Assembly: GCF_005503555.1 (NCBI RefSeq)
Contig: NZ_SCNG01000002.1
Coordinates: 186,001-250,000 of the forward strand
From: Rudaea sp. 3F27F6
Lineage (GTDB): Bacteria > Pseudomonadota > Gammaproteobacteria > Xanthomonadales > Rhodanobacteraceae
Direction of reading: 5' to 3'
Length of the DNA: 64,000 nucleotides
The notes under the pieces were generated by a model. It worked only from the letters and a program-made list of their open reading frames with translations. It was not told the origin of the DNA and made no database searches. The position numbers and the translations under genes are program-made. Of the stretch, positions 7,888-16,717 are shown one piece after another; positions within the stretch are counted from its first letter, which is position 1; the number at the start of each line of letters is the position of its first letter.

Positions 7888-8253
7888 TCACTTTCTTTTC
7901 TTGCGACCACGAGCCTTCTCCTGTCGTTTGAGTTCGTCAATGACACCGTCCAGGGCTTCGAAGCGCGCGTCCCATACCTGGCGGTAACGTGCGATCCACT
8001 CCATTTCCTCTTCGAGACGGCACGGACCGATGCGGCAGGTGCGCACACGGCCGACCTTTTCGGTGGTCACAAGGCCGGCCATCTCGAGCACGCCGACGTG
8101 TTTCTTCATGCCCGTAAGGGTCATTTCGAACTTGTCGGCGAGGTCGGTGATGGACGCGTCGCCGCGTGCGAGCTGGTCGAGGACGCCACGGCGGGTGGCG
8201 TCGGCCAGGGCGGCGAAGGAAGCGTTGAAGTGTGCCGGATAACAGTGAACCAT
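7888..8253 (-). CDS. ArsR-family transcriptional repressor
   Basis: 121 residues from the ATG at 8253. The winged helix-turn-helix spans about residues 8-80: FAALADATRRGVLDQLARG, ITDLADKFEMTLTGMKKHVGVLE (recognition helix), and the wing GLVTTEKVGRVRTC. This is the non-metal SRPBCC-associated ArsR subgroup; the CxC metal motif of ArsR/SmtB is absent. The start codon lies inside a palindrome (8246-8261), so the protein probably represses its own operon by covering its initiation region. The Lys-Arg rich C-terminus (KARGRKKRK) is usual for the subgroup. Confidence 0.9.
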   Translation of the reverse strand: MVHCYPAHFNASFAALADATRRGVLDQLARGDASITDLADKFEMTLTGMKKHVGVLEMAGLVTTEKVGRVRTCRIGPCRLEEEMEWIARYRQVWDARFEALDGVIDELKRQEKARGRKKRK

Positions 8254-8261
8254 GTGGTTCA
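8246..8261. promoter_or_regulatory. Palindromic operator over the ArsR start codon
   Basis: TGAACCA-TG-TGGTTCA, a perfect seven-base inverted repeat with a two-base centre. The ArsR initiation codon (8251-8253 on the minus strand) is inside it. Probable autoregulatory site (inference from position and symmetry). Confidence 0.6.
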
Positions 8262-8441
8262 GTATGAGGAATTGGAGGCGGCCGCGCAAGGGGGTCTCAA
8301 CGGCTTCGGCGCATGTCATCGAAACCACGCTACGACAGAACACTGAAATCGTCGGCCCGAAGGTGCCGTTGGAGCTTCGGGATATCTGGACCATTCGCGG
8401 CCGGCTGCAGCTCAGAAATAAGCCGTTGGTGGCTTCCATCC

Positions 8442-8473
8442 AAGGTGACGATGCTTCAAGGTGACGATGCTTC
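8442..8473 (+). repeat. Tandem duplication of a 16-bp unit
   Basis: Two head-to-tail copies of AAGGTGACGATGCTTC, followed by a partial third (AAG). It lies in the non-coding stretch between the ArsR promoter region and the S41-like gene. Probably replication slippage; no role evident. Confidence 0.8.
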
Positions 8474-8515
8474 AAGTCACACGCGTAACCCTGGATCAAC
8501 GGTAAGCCGCAGAGA

Positions 8516-9925
8516 CTAATCCGCTGCCAGCGCGACAGCCCTCTCCAGCACCGGATCGCGCCGCATCGTGTAGTCAGCGAAGCTCATCTCGATTGTCTCC
8601 TCGGGAGCCAGTGACTCGACCTGCACCGGGAAGAACCAATTCAGCCAGAAGCATCTGTCCCAGTCGTTACAGCGATGCGCATAGTCGTGCATTCCGGTTG
8701 CGAAATGCAGGCAGAGATCGTCATGCGGAAGGCAACCCGAATTGCCTTCGCCGTAAAAGCTGAGCCGATCGCCGACGGGTTCGCCGAGAATGATTACGCG
8801 AGGTCCCGCTGCCTGCTTCACGAACGCCGTAGCCGTAATCGCGGCGGAAAAGGTTTGCGCACCCGTCAGCAGATAGATTCGCCCACGGGACGGCAAGAAA
8901 TCGGGCAAGAGTGACGCGAAGTTAGCGATCTTCGTATAGTCGCCTCCGCTATTGAATCGCATATCGAGAACGATGTTGCAGGGTGGATGCGCGCGCATCT
9001 CATCCGTCGTGGCACTGAGGAAGTCGCCGATGGACTGATTGTCCGCATCGGCGATCGCCTTGATCTGTATGAAAAGTGTGCAACCGTGATCGATCCATGT
9101 GCGGCGGAACCTGCTGTTGAAGTCGCGCAGCGACAACGGCAAGCCGGCGTCGTCGGCAATCAACGCACGCCAGTCCGACGATTCGCCTTTCATCTTCTGC
9201 GGCGACAGCCAACGTGACATCTGCGCACGCGGTTCGCTCTCGCCTGCACTTTCACCCGGCAGCACGCGCGTCACTTCGCTGCCGTCCGGCAAACGGAACG
9301 TCCAATTCGTCTGATCGGGGCGCGAGCCCACACCAGCGCCGTAAAGAATCTCAGGCGACTGGACGTAAGTTACGGCGTTGTTGCGGCGCCAACCCTCCGC
9401 CCCGCCATGCAGTTGTTCGAGCACGGCGATCACCTCGCGCACCGGCTTGCCTTCGATGCTTTCGACACGTGCACCGAGAAGATCCGCATACGCCGATTTC
9501 GCCCGCAGGACATAGATCCCATCGGCAAACAGCGTAACGCGCAGGGGCATGAAGTTCTGGCCGCCTTTGCCGAAGTAGACCCCAGTGTGGCCGTTGTCGG
9601 CGAGCGCGGCGATGCGCATCAGCGCAACACGCAATCGCTCGTTGTCGAGCAGCACGCGTTCGGACTTCAGTTCGGCGATCCGGCGATCCGCTTCAGTTCG
9701 CGCCGTAGGCGAAAAGGAACGATCCATGCCAAGCAGGCGCGAAAATTGTTCAATGTCTTGCTGCTGCGCTTCGAGTGCATCGGCAGGCTTAGGAAAATCG
9801 CTGGGCGGCGGATTCGGACTGAATTTTTGCCGGAGGCAGAATGCGAAAGATCCGGCCATTCCTCCGAGCAAGACAACGACCGCCAAGACCCACAATACAG
9901 TCCTGAGAATTCTGCCTTTCGTCAT
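8516..9925 (-). CDS. Membrane-anchored S41-like serine protease
   Basis: 469 residues from the ATG at 9925. A single N-terminal membrane segment (RTVLWVLAVVVLLGGMAGSFAF) anchors a periplasmic domain. The C-terminal half has S41 (tail-specific protease/tricorn core) hallmarks: the strand-turn DMRFNSGGD, where CtpA-type enzymes have a Gly-rich loop, and LTGAQTFSAA near residue 360, whose Ser is at the nucleophile position, followed by a Lys about ten residues later. A clear PDZ domain was not recognised. Four Cys in the last 90 residues could pair after export. Stand-alone gene, with no operon partner visible. Confidence 0.75.
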   Translation of the reverse strand: MTKGRILRTVLWVLAVVVLLGGMAGSFAFCLRQKFSPNPPPSDFPKPADALEAQQQDIEQFSRLLGMDRSFSPTARTEADRRIAELKSERVLLDNERLRVALMRIAALADNGHTGVYFGKGGQNFMPLRVTLFADGIYVLRAKSAYADLLGARVESIEGKPVREVIAVLEQLHGGAEGWRRNNAVTYVQSPEILYGAGVGSRPDQTNWTFRLPDGSEVTRVLPGESAGESEPRAQMSRWLSPQKMKGESSDWRALIADDAGLPLSLRDFNSRFRRTWIDHGCTLFIQIKAIADADNQSIGDFLSATTDEMRAHPPCNIVLDMRFNSGGDYTKIANFASLLPDFLPSRGRIYLLTGAQTFSAAITATAFVKQAAGPRVIILGEPVGDRLSFYGEGNSGCLPHDDLCLHFATGMHDYAHRCNDWDRCFWLNWFFPVQVESLAPEETIEMSFADYTMRRDPVLERAVALAAD

Positions 9926-10397
9926 CGCTGCAAGATTCCGCTCTCTGGGGCTCGACGGGAGGAAAACGATGCTAGATATCTGGACCACTACCACCGCCAA
10001 GCGCAATAACCTCGCCGCTCTTGCCGCCAGTTCTTCGAATCCATATTTCCGCGCTCGCCGTCTATGGCGCTGGCTTGAATTTGCCGACGGGAGTTTGACG
10101 ATCGAACGACGTTACGTTTGCGCTGATGGAGACTGGCCTATCGACGGCGTTCATTCATGTGCGGAAAGTCACTCCGCTTTCGACTTGTGCATCTGCGAAT
10201 TGGATGACCAAAAAATGTCGCGCTGGCGCGTGAGTTTCCGCGCTTCAATCTGCAATGTTTGCATGCTCCGAATTGGCCGAAGTCGGCCGTGCGGAAGCGG
10301 TCTATCGACACCCGCACCTGGAGGGAGCAGCTCAGCAGAGGTGGCCTTGGACACAGAAGCGGCGAATCGTCGTGCTTCGAAGCACGAGCCTGCGCAG
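9926..10397 (+). other. 472-bp gap; possible remnant coding sequence
   Basis: No gene can be called with confidence. A plus-strand frame from about 9969 is open across the gap and gives protein-like text around 10120-10230 (WPIDGVHSCAESHSAF, then LCICELDDQK). Directly after a run of six A (10210-10215) a different frame looks more protein-like (REFPRFNLQCLHAPNWPKS). This could be a frameshifted old gene, or chance openness in GC-rich DNA. It also holds the upstream region of the S41-like gene. Confidence 0.3.
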
Positions 10398-10985
10398 TCA
10401 GTGAAATTTCTCGCCGCGCGCGAGCATATCGATGATCAGCTTTATGCGCTTGATCTTTGTCTCGGCGCGCTTTGCCGTTTGCAACCGGTAGGCGATCGAA
10501 TACAGATTGGTCTTGTTGAGCGTCGCGTAGAACTGCTTTGCCTTGGCGTTACGTGCAAGTTCCTCAAGGAACTCCGCAGGCACCGTTGCGTTAGAGAAAG
10601 AATCGTAGGCAGTGGCCCAGCGCCCGTCGGCTTTGGCCGCTTCTACTTCCTTGAGACCGGCGGGCGTCATATGGCCCTCCTGGGTAAGCCGATCCGCGTG
10701 CGCAATATTGATCTTGGACCAATTGCTTTTCGCTCTGCGCGGGGTGAATTTTTGCACCCAGGAGTTCGCGTCAAGCGGCCGCTTTTGCCCATCTATCCAA
10801 CCAAAACACAGCGCTTGGTCAAGCGCCTCAGCGTACGTGACCGACGGAACACCGGAGTCTTTTTTGTAAATTCGCAGAAGCAGAACATCGGCTCGGGCGT
10901 GCTCCTTCGCCATCCATGCGCGAAGTTCCTTTGGCGACCGAAAACCCCGCGGTTCCGGCGTGGCACTGGAAGTTAATTTGCCCAT
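10398..10985 (-). CDS. YdeI/OmdA family protein
   Basis: 195 residues, the normal length. Family features are the opening RSPKELRAWMAKEHARADVLLLRI, then YAEALDQALCFGWIDGQKR and FTPRRAKSNWSKIN, with a C-terminal basic helix. The family (YdeI, OmpD-associated; Pfam OmdA) is linked to bacteriocin and peptide stress protection and is cytoplasmic with unsettled biochemistry. Single gene, with about 330 bp of apparently empty DNA upstream. Confidence 0.85.
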   Translation of the reverse strand: MGKLTSSATPEPRGFRSPKELRAWMAKEHARADVLLLRIYKKDSGVPSVTYAEALDQALCFGWIDGQKRPLDANSWVQKFTPRRAKSNWSKINIAHADRLTQEGHMTPAGLKEVEAAKADGRWATAYDSFSNATVPAEFLEELARNAKAKQFYATLNKTNLYSIAYRLQTAKRAETKIKRIKLIIDMLARGEKFH

Positions 10986-11314
10986 ATGCGGCTCAGCTCA
11001 AGTTCGTGCGGGGTGATCGTCGTACTGTAGCAAGTCGCGGGCGCGCTTCCAGTACCGGCATACGACGCTCCCGACCGAAAGCGGTCACGAAAGCGAAGGG
11101 CCTTGACCGATTACAGTGCAGCGCACTTTCAGACGAAAATCAGCGCCAGCGGCGAAGCCAATATTTCGCCTTGTTGAGATAGTTCTCAAGCACAACGATT
11201 GCGGCCACCGATTAGGCCGTTCGCTACATCAGTCGTATCGACGCAAGGGAATCAATCAACGGCAATCCACATCGAGTTTGCCGCGGCAGCCGGAACAGTT
11301 CGGCGAACGACCGC
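10986..11314 (+). other. Intergenic stretch, upstream of the YdeI-family gene
   Basis: 329 bp without a convincing gene. A 14-base text CGGCTCAGCTCAAG near 10988-11001 resembles the right arm of the attC sites but is not followed by a GTTRRRY box, so it is at most a relic. No strong hairpin seen. Confidence 0.35.
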
Positions 11315-11983
11315 CTATCGGGTGTTTTCGATGCCGGTCAGGATCAAGTCGATGCCGGCGAGAAACTGTTCGCGGTCGTCGTGCTCGGGCAATATCGCGG
11401 CCACCTTTCGCGCGAACGGATGCTCCGCGGGGTCGAGCTGCATCCACTTTTCCGCAACGGTGCTGAGGAACTCGGTCCGATCGGCGTGGCGCGGCAAGAG
11501 ACGCGCACCGGCCGCATACTGTCCGGCGAGGCCGAGGATAAAGCTCATAAGCGCGGTGGCAGCGTGGAACTGTGAGCGCTCGTCCACGCCGAGCGCCTGC
11601 ACCTGGCCGCCGACGCCTTCGAGTATGCGCAGGACGGCGTACTGCCATGGATCGCGCGAGAGTTGGCCGCCGACCCAAGGATGCGCGTTGATCGCATCGA
11701 ATACGCCGAGGGCGAGCGTGCGGATCGCCTCGCGCGGTTTGCGCCTTTTTACCGCCTCGTCCATGACCTTGGCGATGACGTGGTCTGTCGCTGCCGCGAG
11801 CAGATCGCTCTTGTCGGCGACATGCCAGTAAATCGCCCCGCTGCCTGTCGCGAGGTGCGCCGACAGCGCACGGAAGGTCAGCGCGTTCTCGCCGCCTTCA
11901 TCGAGGATCTCGATTGCGGCCTCGACGATGCGTTCTTTGGAAAGTGCGTCCGCGCGGCGCTCGCTTCGTGTCTTGGTTTTCAT
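11315..11983 (-). CDS. TetR-family repressor
   Basis: 222 residues from the ATG at 11983. The N-terminal TetR helix-turn-helix reads SKERIVEAAIEILDEGGENALTFRALSAHLATGSGAIYWHVADKSDLL; the text up to YWHV is characteristic of the family. The C-terminal domain resembles the TetR_C group (helical, ligand-binding). It is divergent from the TetX-like monooxygenase at 12064, and two near-identical palindromes lie in the 80 bp between them. It therefore very likely represses both itself and the monooxygenase until a small-molecule substrate binds. Confidence 0.9.
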   Translation of the reverse strand: MKTKTRSERRADALSKERIVEAAIEILDEGGENALTFRALSAHLATGSGAIYWHVADKSDLLAAATDHVIAKVMDEAVKRRKPREAIRTLALGVFDAINAHPWVGGQLSRDPWQYAVLRILEGVGGQVQALGVDERSQFHAATALMSFILGLAGQYAAGARLLPRHADRTEFLSTVAEKWMQLDPAEHPFARKVAAILPEHDDREQFLAGIDLILTGIENTR

Positions 11984-12001
11984 GGCCCCTAGCTTGACAT
12001 C

Positions 12002-12020
12002 ATTGGAATGTCGTTCCAAT
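12002..12020. promoter_or_regulatory. TetR operator 1
   Basis: ATTGGAA-TGTCG-TTCCAAT. The core 15-mer TGGAATGTCGTTCCA (12004-12018) matches operator 2 at 13 of 15 positions. Located in the divergent tetR/monooxygenase promoter region. Confidence 0.7.
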
Positions 12021-12029
12021 ATATCTCAA

Positions 12030-12044
12030 TGGAACGCCGTTCCA
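12030..12044. promoter_or_regulatory. TetR operator 2
   Basis: TGGAAC-GCC-GTTCCA, centre 26 bp from operator 1, ending 19 bp before the monooxygenase ATG. Two TetR dimers could bind side by side. Confidence 0.7.
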
Positions 12045-12063
12045 CAATTTCTCAAGACCCCCG

Positions 12064-13215
12064 ATGAAGACTCCCATCACCATTATCGGCGCCGGCCTAG
12101 GCGGCCTCGTCCTCGCCCGCGTTCTCCACATCCACGGCATCGCCGCGACAATCTACGAGGCCGATCCGTCCGCGCGAACGCGGACACAGGGCGGCCAGCT
12201 CGACATCCACGAACACGACGGCCAGGCCGCGCTCGCTGCAGCCGGCCTTATCGACGAATTCCGCGCGATCATCCACGCAGGCGGCGAGGCCACGCGCGTG
12301 CTCGACCGGCACGGCAAGGTCGTGTTCGAACAGGCGGACGACGGCACAGGCGGCCGGCCCGAAGTCCTGCGCGGCGACCTGCGCCGGATTCTTCTGGCGT
12401 CGCTGCCCGCGCAGACCGTCCAGTGGGGCAAGAAGCTCAGTGCGGTCACCGCGCTCGGCGGCGGCGAATACATGCTGAACTTCACCGACGGATCGAGCGC
12501 GACCAGCCGCGTTCTCGTCGGCGCCGACGGTGCGTGGTCGAAAGTCCGGCCGCTGCTGTCGAAGGCCACGCCCGAATATGTCGGCACCTCGTTCGTCGAA
12601 ACCTACCTGCACAACGCCGACGTGCGGCATGTACAAGCAGCGGCGGCCGTCGGTCACGGCGCCCTGTTCGCGCTGGCTCCCGCACAGGGAATTTTCGCCC
12701 ACCGCGAAGCCGGCGGCACTCTTCATGCCTACATCGCATTGAACCGCCCCCTCGCCTGGTTCGCCGGCATCGACTTCAACGATGCCGCGGCGGTCAAGGC
12801 CAAGCTCGCCGCCGAGTTCGACGGATGGACGCCCGCGCTGACCGCGCTGATCACCGACGGCGAGACCGCGCCGGTTCTGCGCGCCCTGCACGCTCTGCCG
12901 AACGAGCACCGTTGGGAGCGCGTGCCCGGCGTGACCTTGCTCGGAGACGCCGCGCACCTGGCTCCCCCGGCCGGCGAAGGCGCGAACCTCGCGATGCTCG
13001 ATGGCGCCGAACTCGGCGCGGCGCTCGCCGCGCACCGCGATGACGTCGAAGCCGCACTCGCCGCCTACGAAGCGGCGATATTTCCGCGCAGTCGGACGGC
13101 TGCCGCGGAAGCACACCAGACCTTATCGCTCTGTCTCGACGATCGTGCGCCTTTCAGCCTCGTCGACTTCTTCAACCGCGCGCATGGCGAAAACCGCCAC
13201 GGCGCCAACCCCTGA
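12064..13215 (+). CDS. TetX-like FAD-dependent monooxygenase
   Basis: 383 residues. FAD-binding GxGxxG is IIGAGLGG at residues 7-14. A segment GGQLDIHEHDGQAAL corresponds closely to the GGTLDLHKGSGQEAM region of TetX tetracycline destructases. The second flavin motif is LLGDAAHLAPPAGEGANLAM, and RPEVLRGDLRRILL matches the RNDLRAILL segment. Group A flavoprotein monooxygenases hydroxylate aromatic or enol substrates with NAD(P)H and oxygen in the cytoplasm. TetX itself inactivates tetracyclines, but many relatives have other natural-product substrates, so resistance is only a possibility. The gene is controlled from the divergent TetR region and probably co-transcribed with 13278, 62 bp downstream. 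Confidence 0.85.
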   Translation: MKTPITIIGAGLGGLVLARVLHIHGIAATIYEADPSARTRTQGGQLDIHEHDGQAALAAAGLIDEFRAIIHAGGEATRVLDRHGKVVFEQADDGTGGRPEVLRGDLRRILLASLPAQTVQWGKKLSAVTALGGGEYMLNFTDGSSATSRVLVGADGAWSKVRPLLSKATPEYVGTSFVETYLHNADVRHVQAAAAVGHGALFALAPAQGIFAHREAGGTLHAYIALNRPLAWFAGIDFNDAAAVKAKLAAEFDGWTPALTALITDGETAPVLRALHALPNEHRWERVPGVTLLGDAAHLAPPAGEGANLAMLDGAELGAALAAHRDDVEAALAAYEAAIFPRSRTAAAEAHQTLSLCLDDRAPFSLVDFFNRAHGENRHGANP

Positions 13216-13277
13216 CGTATCCATCGACGCTGCCACCGCGTGATGCGCCCGGCGTCCAATCCACTTGAGGAACTTTT

Positions 13278-14810
13278 GTGATCCATGATGTTGTAATTGT
13301 CGGAGCCGGCCCCGTCGGCTTGTTTCTCGCCTGTGAGTTGCGCCTCGCCGGCCTCTCCGTGCTCGTGCTAGAGCAAGCGGAAAATCCGTGCGCTCCATTG
13401 AAGCGCCTGCCGTTCGGCCTGCGCGGCCTTTCCGCGCCCACCCTCGAAGCCTTCCATCGTCGCGGTCTGCTCGACGCTCTCGTCGCGCTGCAACCGGCGA
13501 ATCAACGCGCAGACGGCAAGAGTGCTGTGCCTGCCCCGCATTGGGCGCAGCATTCGCAACGCGCGGGAGGCCACTTCGCCGGCATCCAGTTCTACGAGGA
13601 CAATATCGACGCCTCGAAGTGGCCGTTCCGCCTGCCGAGCCCGGCCGGCACGCGAATGGCGGTCGAAATGGAGTCTCTCGAAACCCTCCTGGCCGCCCGC
13701 GCCGACGCAGCGGGAGTCGAGATCCGGCGCGGCGTCGGCGTCGAGCACTTCGAGCAGACCGACGACGAGGTGACGGTCCGCGCGGGCGGCGAAATCTTCC
13801 GCGCACGCTGGCTCGTCGGCTGTGACGGCGGCCGCAGCAGCGTGCGCAAAGTCGGCGGCTTCGAGTTCGCCGGCACCGATGCCGAGTTCACCGGCTACTC
13901 GATCGAGGTCGAGATAGCCGACGCGGACAAGCTGCGCGTCGGCCGCACCTATACCGCGACCGGCATGTATACCTATGCGGCGCCCGGCATCGTCACGATC
14001 GCCGATTTCGACGGCGGCGCGTTCCACCGAACGCAGCTGGTCACGCTCGAACACGCGCAGACCGTGCTGCGCCGAGTGTCCGGCACCGACGTCACTCTGA
14101 CGGCCCTGCACCTCGCCTCTACCTGGACCGATCGCGCCCGCCAGGCCACGGCCTATCGCCGCGGCCGCGTGCTGCTCGCCGGCGACGCCGCGCATACTCA
14201 TTCGCCGCTCGGCGGCCAGGGACTCAATCTCGGTTTCGGCGATGCGCTCAATCTCGGCTGGAAGCTGGCCGCCACGATCCGCGGCGACGCGCCGGCCGGA
14301 CTGCTCGACAGCTATTTCAGCGAACGCCATCCGATCGGCGCGCAAATCCTCGACTGGTCGCGTGCGCAGGTCGCGCTGATGCGGCCGTCGCCAAGTACGC
14401 GCGCACTCGAAGCGATCATCCGCGATCTGATCGACACGCGCGACGGCACGACCTATTTCGCCGAGCGCGTCTCGGGCGTTTCCCTGCGCTACGAACTGGG
14501 CGGCAGTCATGCACTCGTCGGCCGCAGCGTCCCCGATTTCGAACTCGCCGACGGAACCCGGACCGGCGAACTGCTCCGGGCCGGCACCGGTCTGCTGCTG
14601 GACTTCGATTCTCGTTCGTCGCTTGCCGAACTTGCCGCTCGCTGGCCGGCCCGGATCCGATACGTCGGCGCGGATGCCAAGCAGCGGCTCGGCCTGAGCG
14701 CCGTGCTCGTACGTCCCGATGGTTTTGTCGCCTGGGCCTGCGACGAAGCGCCGAATCTCGACGAAGCGGCTCAGGCCGCGGCGCGGTGGTTCGGCGAACC
14801 GAACGCATAA
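13278..14810 (+). CDS. FAD-dependent aromatic-type monooxygenase
   Basis: 510 residues. It has the full set of group A (PHBH-like) motifs: VVIVGAGPVGLFLACELRLAG with the ADP-binding glycines, WLVGCDGGRSSVRK (DG motif), and LLAGDAAHTHSPLGGQGLNLGF (GD motif). The C-terminal ~100 residues form the thioredoxin-like extension found in polyketide hydroxylases such as PgaE/MhpA-like enzymes. Substrate probably a polyaromatic or phenolic compound. It follows the TetX-like gene with a short gap and could share its TetR control. GTG codons lie in the same frame near the start, but ATG at 13278 is preceded by AGGAACTTTTG, an acceptable ribosome-binding site. Confidence 0.85.
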   Translation: MIHDVVIVGAGPVGLFLACELRLAGLSVLVLEQAENPCAPLKRLPFGLRGLSAPTLEAFHRRGLLDALVALQPANQRADGKSAVPAPHWAQHSQRAGGHFAGIQFYEDNIDASKWPFRLPSPAGTRMAVEMESLETLLAARADAAGVEIRRGVGVEHFEQTDDEVTVRAGGEIFRARWLVGCDGGRSSVRKVGGFEFAGTDAEFTGYSIEVEIADADKLRVGRTYTATGMYTYAAPGIVTIADFDGGAFHRTQLVTLEHAQTVLRRVSGTDVTLTALHLASTWTDRARQATAYRRGRVLLAGDAAHTHSPLGGQGLNLGFGDALNLGWKLAATIRGDAPAGLLDSYFSERHPIGAQILDWSRAQVALMRPSPSTRALEAIIRDLIDTRDGTTYFAERVSGVSLRYELGGSHALVGRSVPDFELADGTRTGELLRAGTGLLLDFDSRSSLAELAARWPARIRYVGADAKQRLGLSAVLVRPDGFVAWACDEAPNLDEAAQAAARWFGEPNA

Positions 14811-14961
14811 CCGACGCTCTGGTCGATCCCAACGAGTCCGACCGCGCTTTCATCGACGGTCGGTCATCGTCACGTCGAAGCCGTCAATCGCCGCTGCCGG
14901 CTTCCGTTATCGCGTTCCGCGTTGTACAAACAGCCGGACGTCCCCTTGGTACGGAAACCCC

Positions 14962-16551
14962 ATGCACGCGGTCGAAACCTTCGAGCTGGTATTGATGTTG
15001 TTGACCTTGGTGCTGGCTCTGCACTGGCTGGCGCTGAAGCTGAAAATACCGCCCGCGCCGATGCTGCTGATCGGCGGCGGTGCGCTGGCCTTCGTGCCGG
15101 GCCTGCCGACGGTCTCGCTCGATCCGCAGCTCGCTCTGGTCCTGTTTCTGCCGCCGCTGCTCGTGCAGGGCGCGGTCTATACGCCGCTCGGCCGCTTCCG
15201 GCGGCAACTGCCGGGCATTCTCTCGCTCGCGGTCGGCGCGGTGATTTTCACCACATTGGCGGTCGGCCTGGTCATGCACTGGCTGGTCCCTTCCCTGCCA
15301 TGGGCGGCCTGTTTCGCGCTCGGCGCCATCGTCTCCCCGCCCGATGCAGTTTCGGCGGCCGCGGTGCTCAAGGGCGTGCGCCTGCCGCGCCGGCTCACGA
15401 CTTTGCTCGAAGGCGAGAGCCTGCTCAACGACGCCACCGGCCTGATCCTGTTCCGCTTCGCCGTCGCCGCCACGCTGAGCGGCGCGTTCAGCCTCGGCGA
15501 CGCGGTGCAGAGCTTCGTCGTCGTGGCGATCGGCGGTGCGCTGGTCGGCCTTGCCGTCGGCGCGGCCTGGGTGTTTCTGGTGCGCGGCCTGCACGACCGC
15601 ATGCTGATCATCGGCGCGACCGTGCTTTCGTCATGGCTCACCTATCTCGCCGGCGAGGCGCTGCATGTTTCCGGCGTCATCGCCGTCGTCGTCGCCGGAC
15701 TCGTGCAGGGCTGGTTTCAGCACACCGTCATCGATGCCGGCGTGCGCCTGCCCGGCAATTCCGTGGCGCGCCTGGTCGGCTTCGTGCTCGAAGCGCTGGT
15801 TTTCATCCTGATCGGCTTTTCCCTGCGCGGCGTCGTCGAGCGCATGGGCGGCATTGATGCCCTGCCCGCTTCGACCGTCATCGCCGTCGCCGGGGTCATC
15901 GGCGCGCTCACCGTCGCGCGCTTCGTCTGGATCTTCGGCTGCGATGGACTGCTCCACGCCGCGCGCAAGTTTGGCGTGGAAAAGGCGCAGCCGATGGGCT
16001 GGCGGCAAGCCACGGTGCTGAGCTGGGCCGGTATGCGCGGCGTCGTTACCCTCGCCATCGCGCTGACCCTGCCGGTCGATATGCCGGGGCGCGACTTGAT
16101 GCTGATCTGCTCGTTCGCGGTCATCTTCGTCACCGTGATCGTGCAAGGTTCCAGCCTCGGCATGCTGATCCGCGCACTGCGACCGGTCGATTTGGAACCG
16201 CCCGCGAAAGTCTCCATGGCCGGTGCCGAGGCGGCGATGACGCGCGTGCGCAATGCCGTCGTCGAACGACTCGCCTACGCCGAGGACGGCACGCTGCTGC
16301 ATCCGCAGCTGCTCGAAGAATCGCAACGGCGCATGCGTTTCATGGAACGCTACGAACTTGAGGCGACCGTGGTCATGGACGGCCTGCAGTCGCACTATGA
16401 AATCCTCGTCGAAGCGAATGCCGCAGGCCGTGCCGAACTCGTACGTCTTCACCGCGCGGGCCTGATCGAAGACGCGGTCATGCACAATCTCGAACGCGAT
16501 CTCGACATCGAGCAGATGGCCCTGCTGTTTCAGTTCAATATCGAGGAATGA
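14962..16551 (+). CDS. Sodium/proton antiporter, CPA1 (NhaP-like) family
   Basis: 529 residues from the ATG at 14962. About twelve membrane segments occupy residues 5-415, with the CPA1 signatures ALGAIVSPPDAVSAAAVLKG (ion-binding Asp), EGESLLNDATGLILFRFAV (Asn-Asp pair) and WAGMRGVVTLAIALTLP. A cytoplasmic C-terminal helical tail of about 110 residues resembles the tails of bacterial NhaP/YjcE-type antiporters. It exchanges external protons for cytoplasmic Na+ (or K+). The gene follows the monooxygenases on the same strand with a 151-bp gap, so it may be an independent unit. Confidence 0.92.
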   Translation: MHAVETFELVLMLLTLVLALHWLALKLKIPPAPMLLIGGGALAFVPGLPTVSLDPQLALVLFLPPLLVQGAVYTPLGRFRRQLPGILSLAVGAVIFTTLAVGLVMHWLVPSLPWAACFALGAIVSPPDAVSAAAVLKGVRLPRRLTTLLEGESLLNDATGLILFRFAVAATLSGAFSLGDAVQSFVVVAIGGALVGLAVGAAWVFLVRGLHDRMLIIGATVLSSWLTYLAGEALHVSGVIAVVVAGLVQGWFQHTVIDAGVRLPGNSVARLVGFVLEALVFILIGFSLRGVVERMGGIDALPASTVIAVAGVIGALTVARFVWIFGCDGLLHAARKFGVEKAQPMGWRQATVLSWAGMRGVVTLAIALTLPVDMPGRDLMLICSFAVIFVTVIVQGSSLGMLIRALRPVDLEPPAKVSMAGAEAAMTRVRNAVVERLAYAEDGTLLHPQLLEESQRRMRFMERYELEATVVMDGLQSHYEILVEANAAGRAELVRLHRAGLIEDAVMHNLERDLDIEQMALLFQFNIEE

Positions 16552-16665
16552 AATCGGCCAATGTCGTTCGGGCGGGAAATCCAGGCCCCGGCACGCGCTC
16601 GAACACACCGTAAACAATGCCGCACCAGGGGGCCCAGGCGGCACTTTGCCGCAGGGAAAGAAAGG

Positions 16666-16686
16666 CTTAACTTTTCGAGAGTTAAG
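16666..16686. promoter_or_regulatory. Inverted repeat upstream of a small gene
   Basis: CTTAACT-TTTCGAG-AGTTAAG, a perfect seven-base inverted repeat 32 bases before the ATG at 16718. AT-rich against its surroundings; a plausible operator or part of the promoter. Confidence 0.35.
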
Positions 16687-16717
16687 ATGTGCCACCCTAG
16701 CGACATCGGAGGTCCAT

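Noticed and set aside
9585-10976. Long plus-strand open frame of 463 codons
   Set aside because: It crosses two well-supported minus-strand genes (S41-like and YdeI-like) and has no coherent domain; openness is due to high GC.
10986-11010. attC relic
   Set aside because: Only CGGCTCAGCTCAAG matches the right arm; no R box or left arm.
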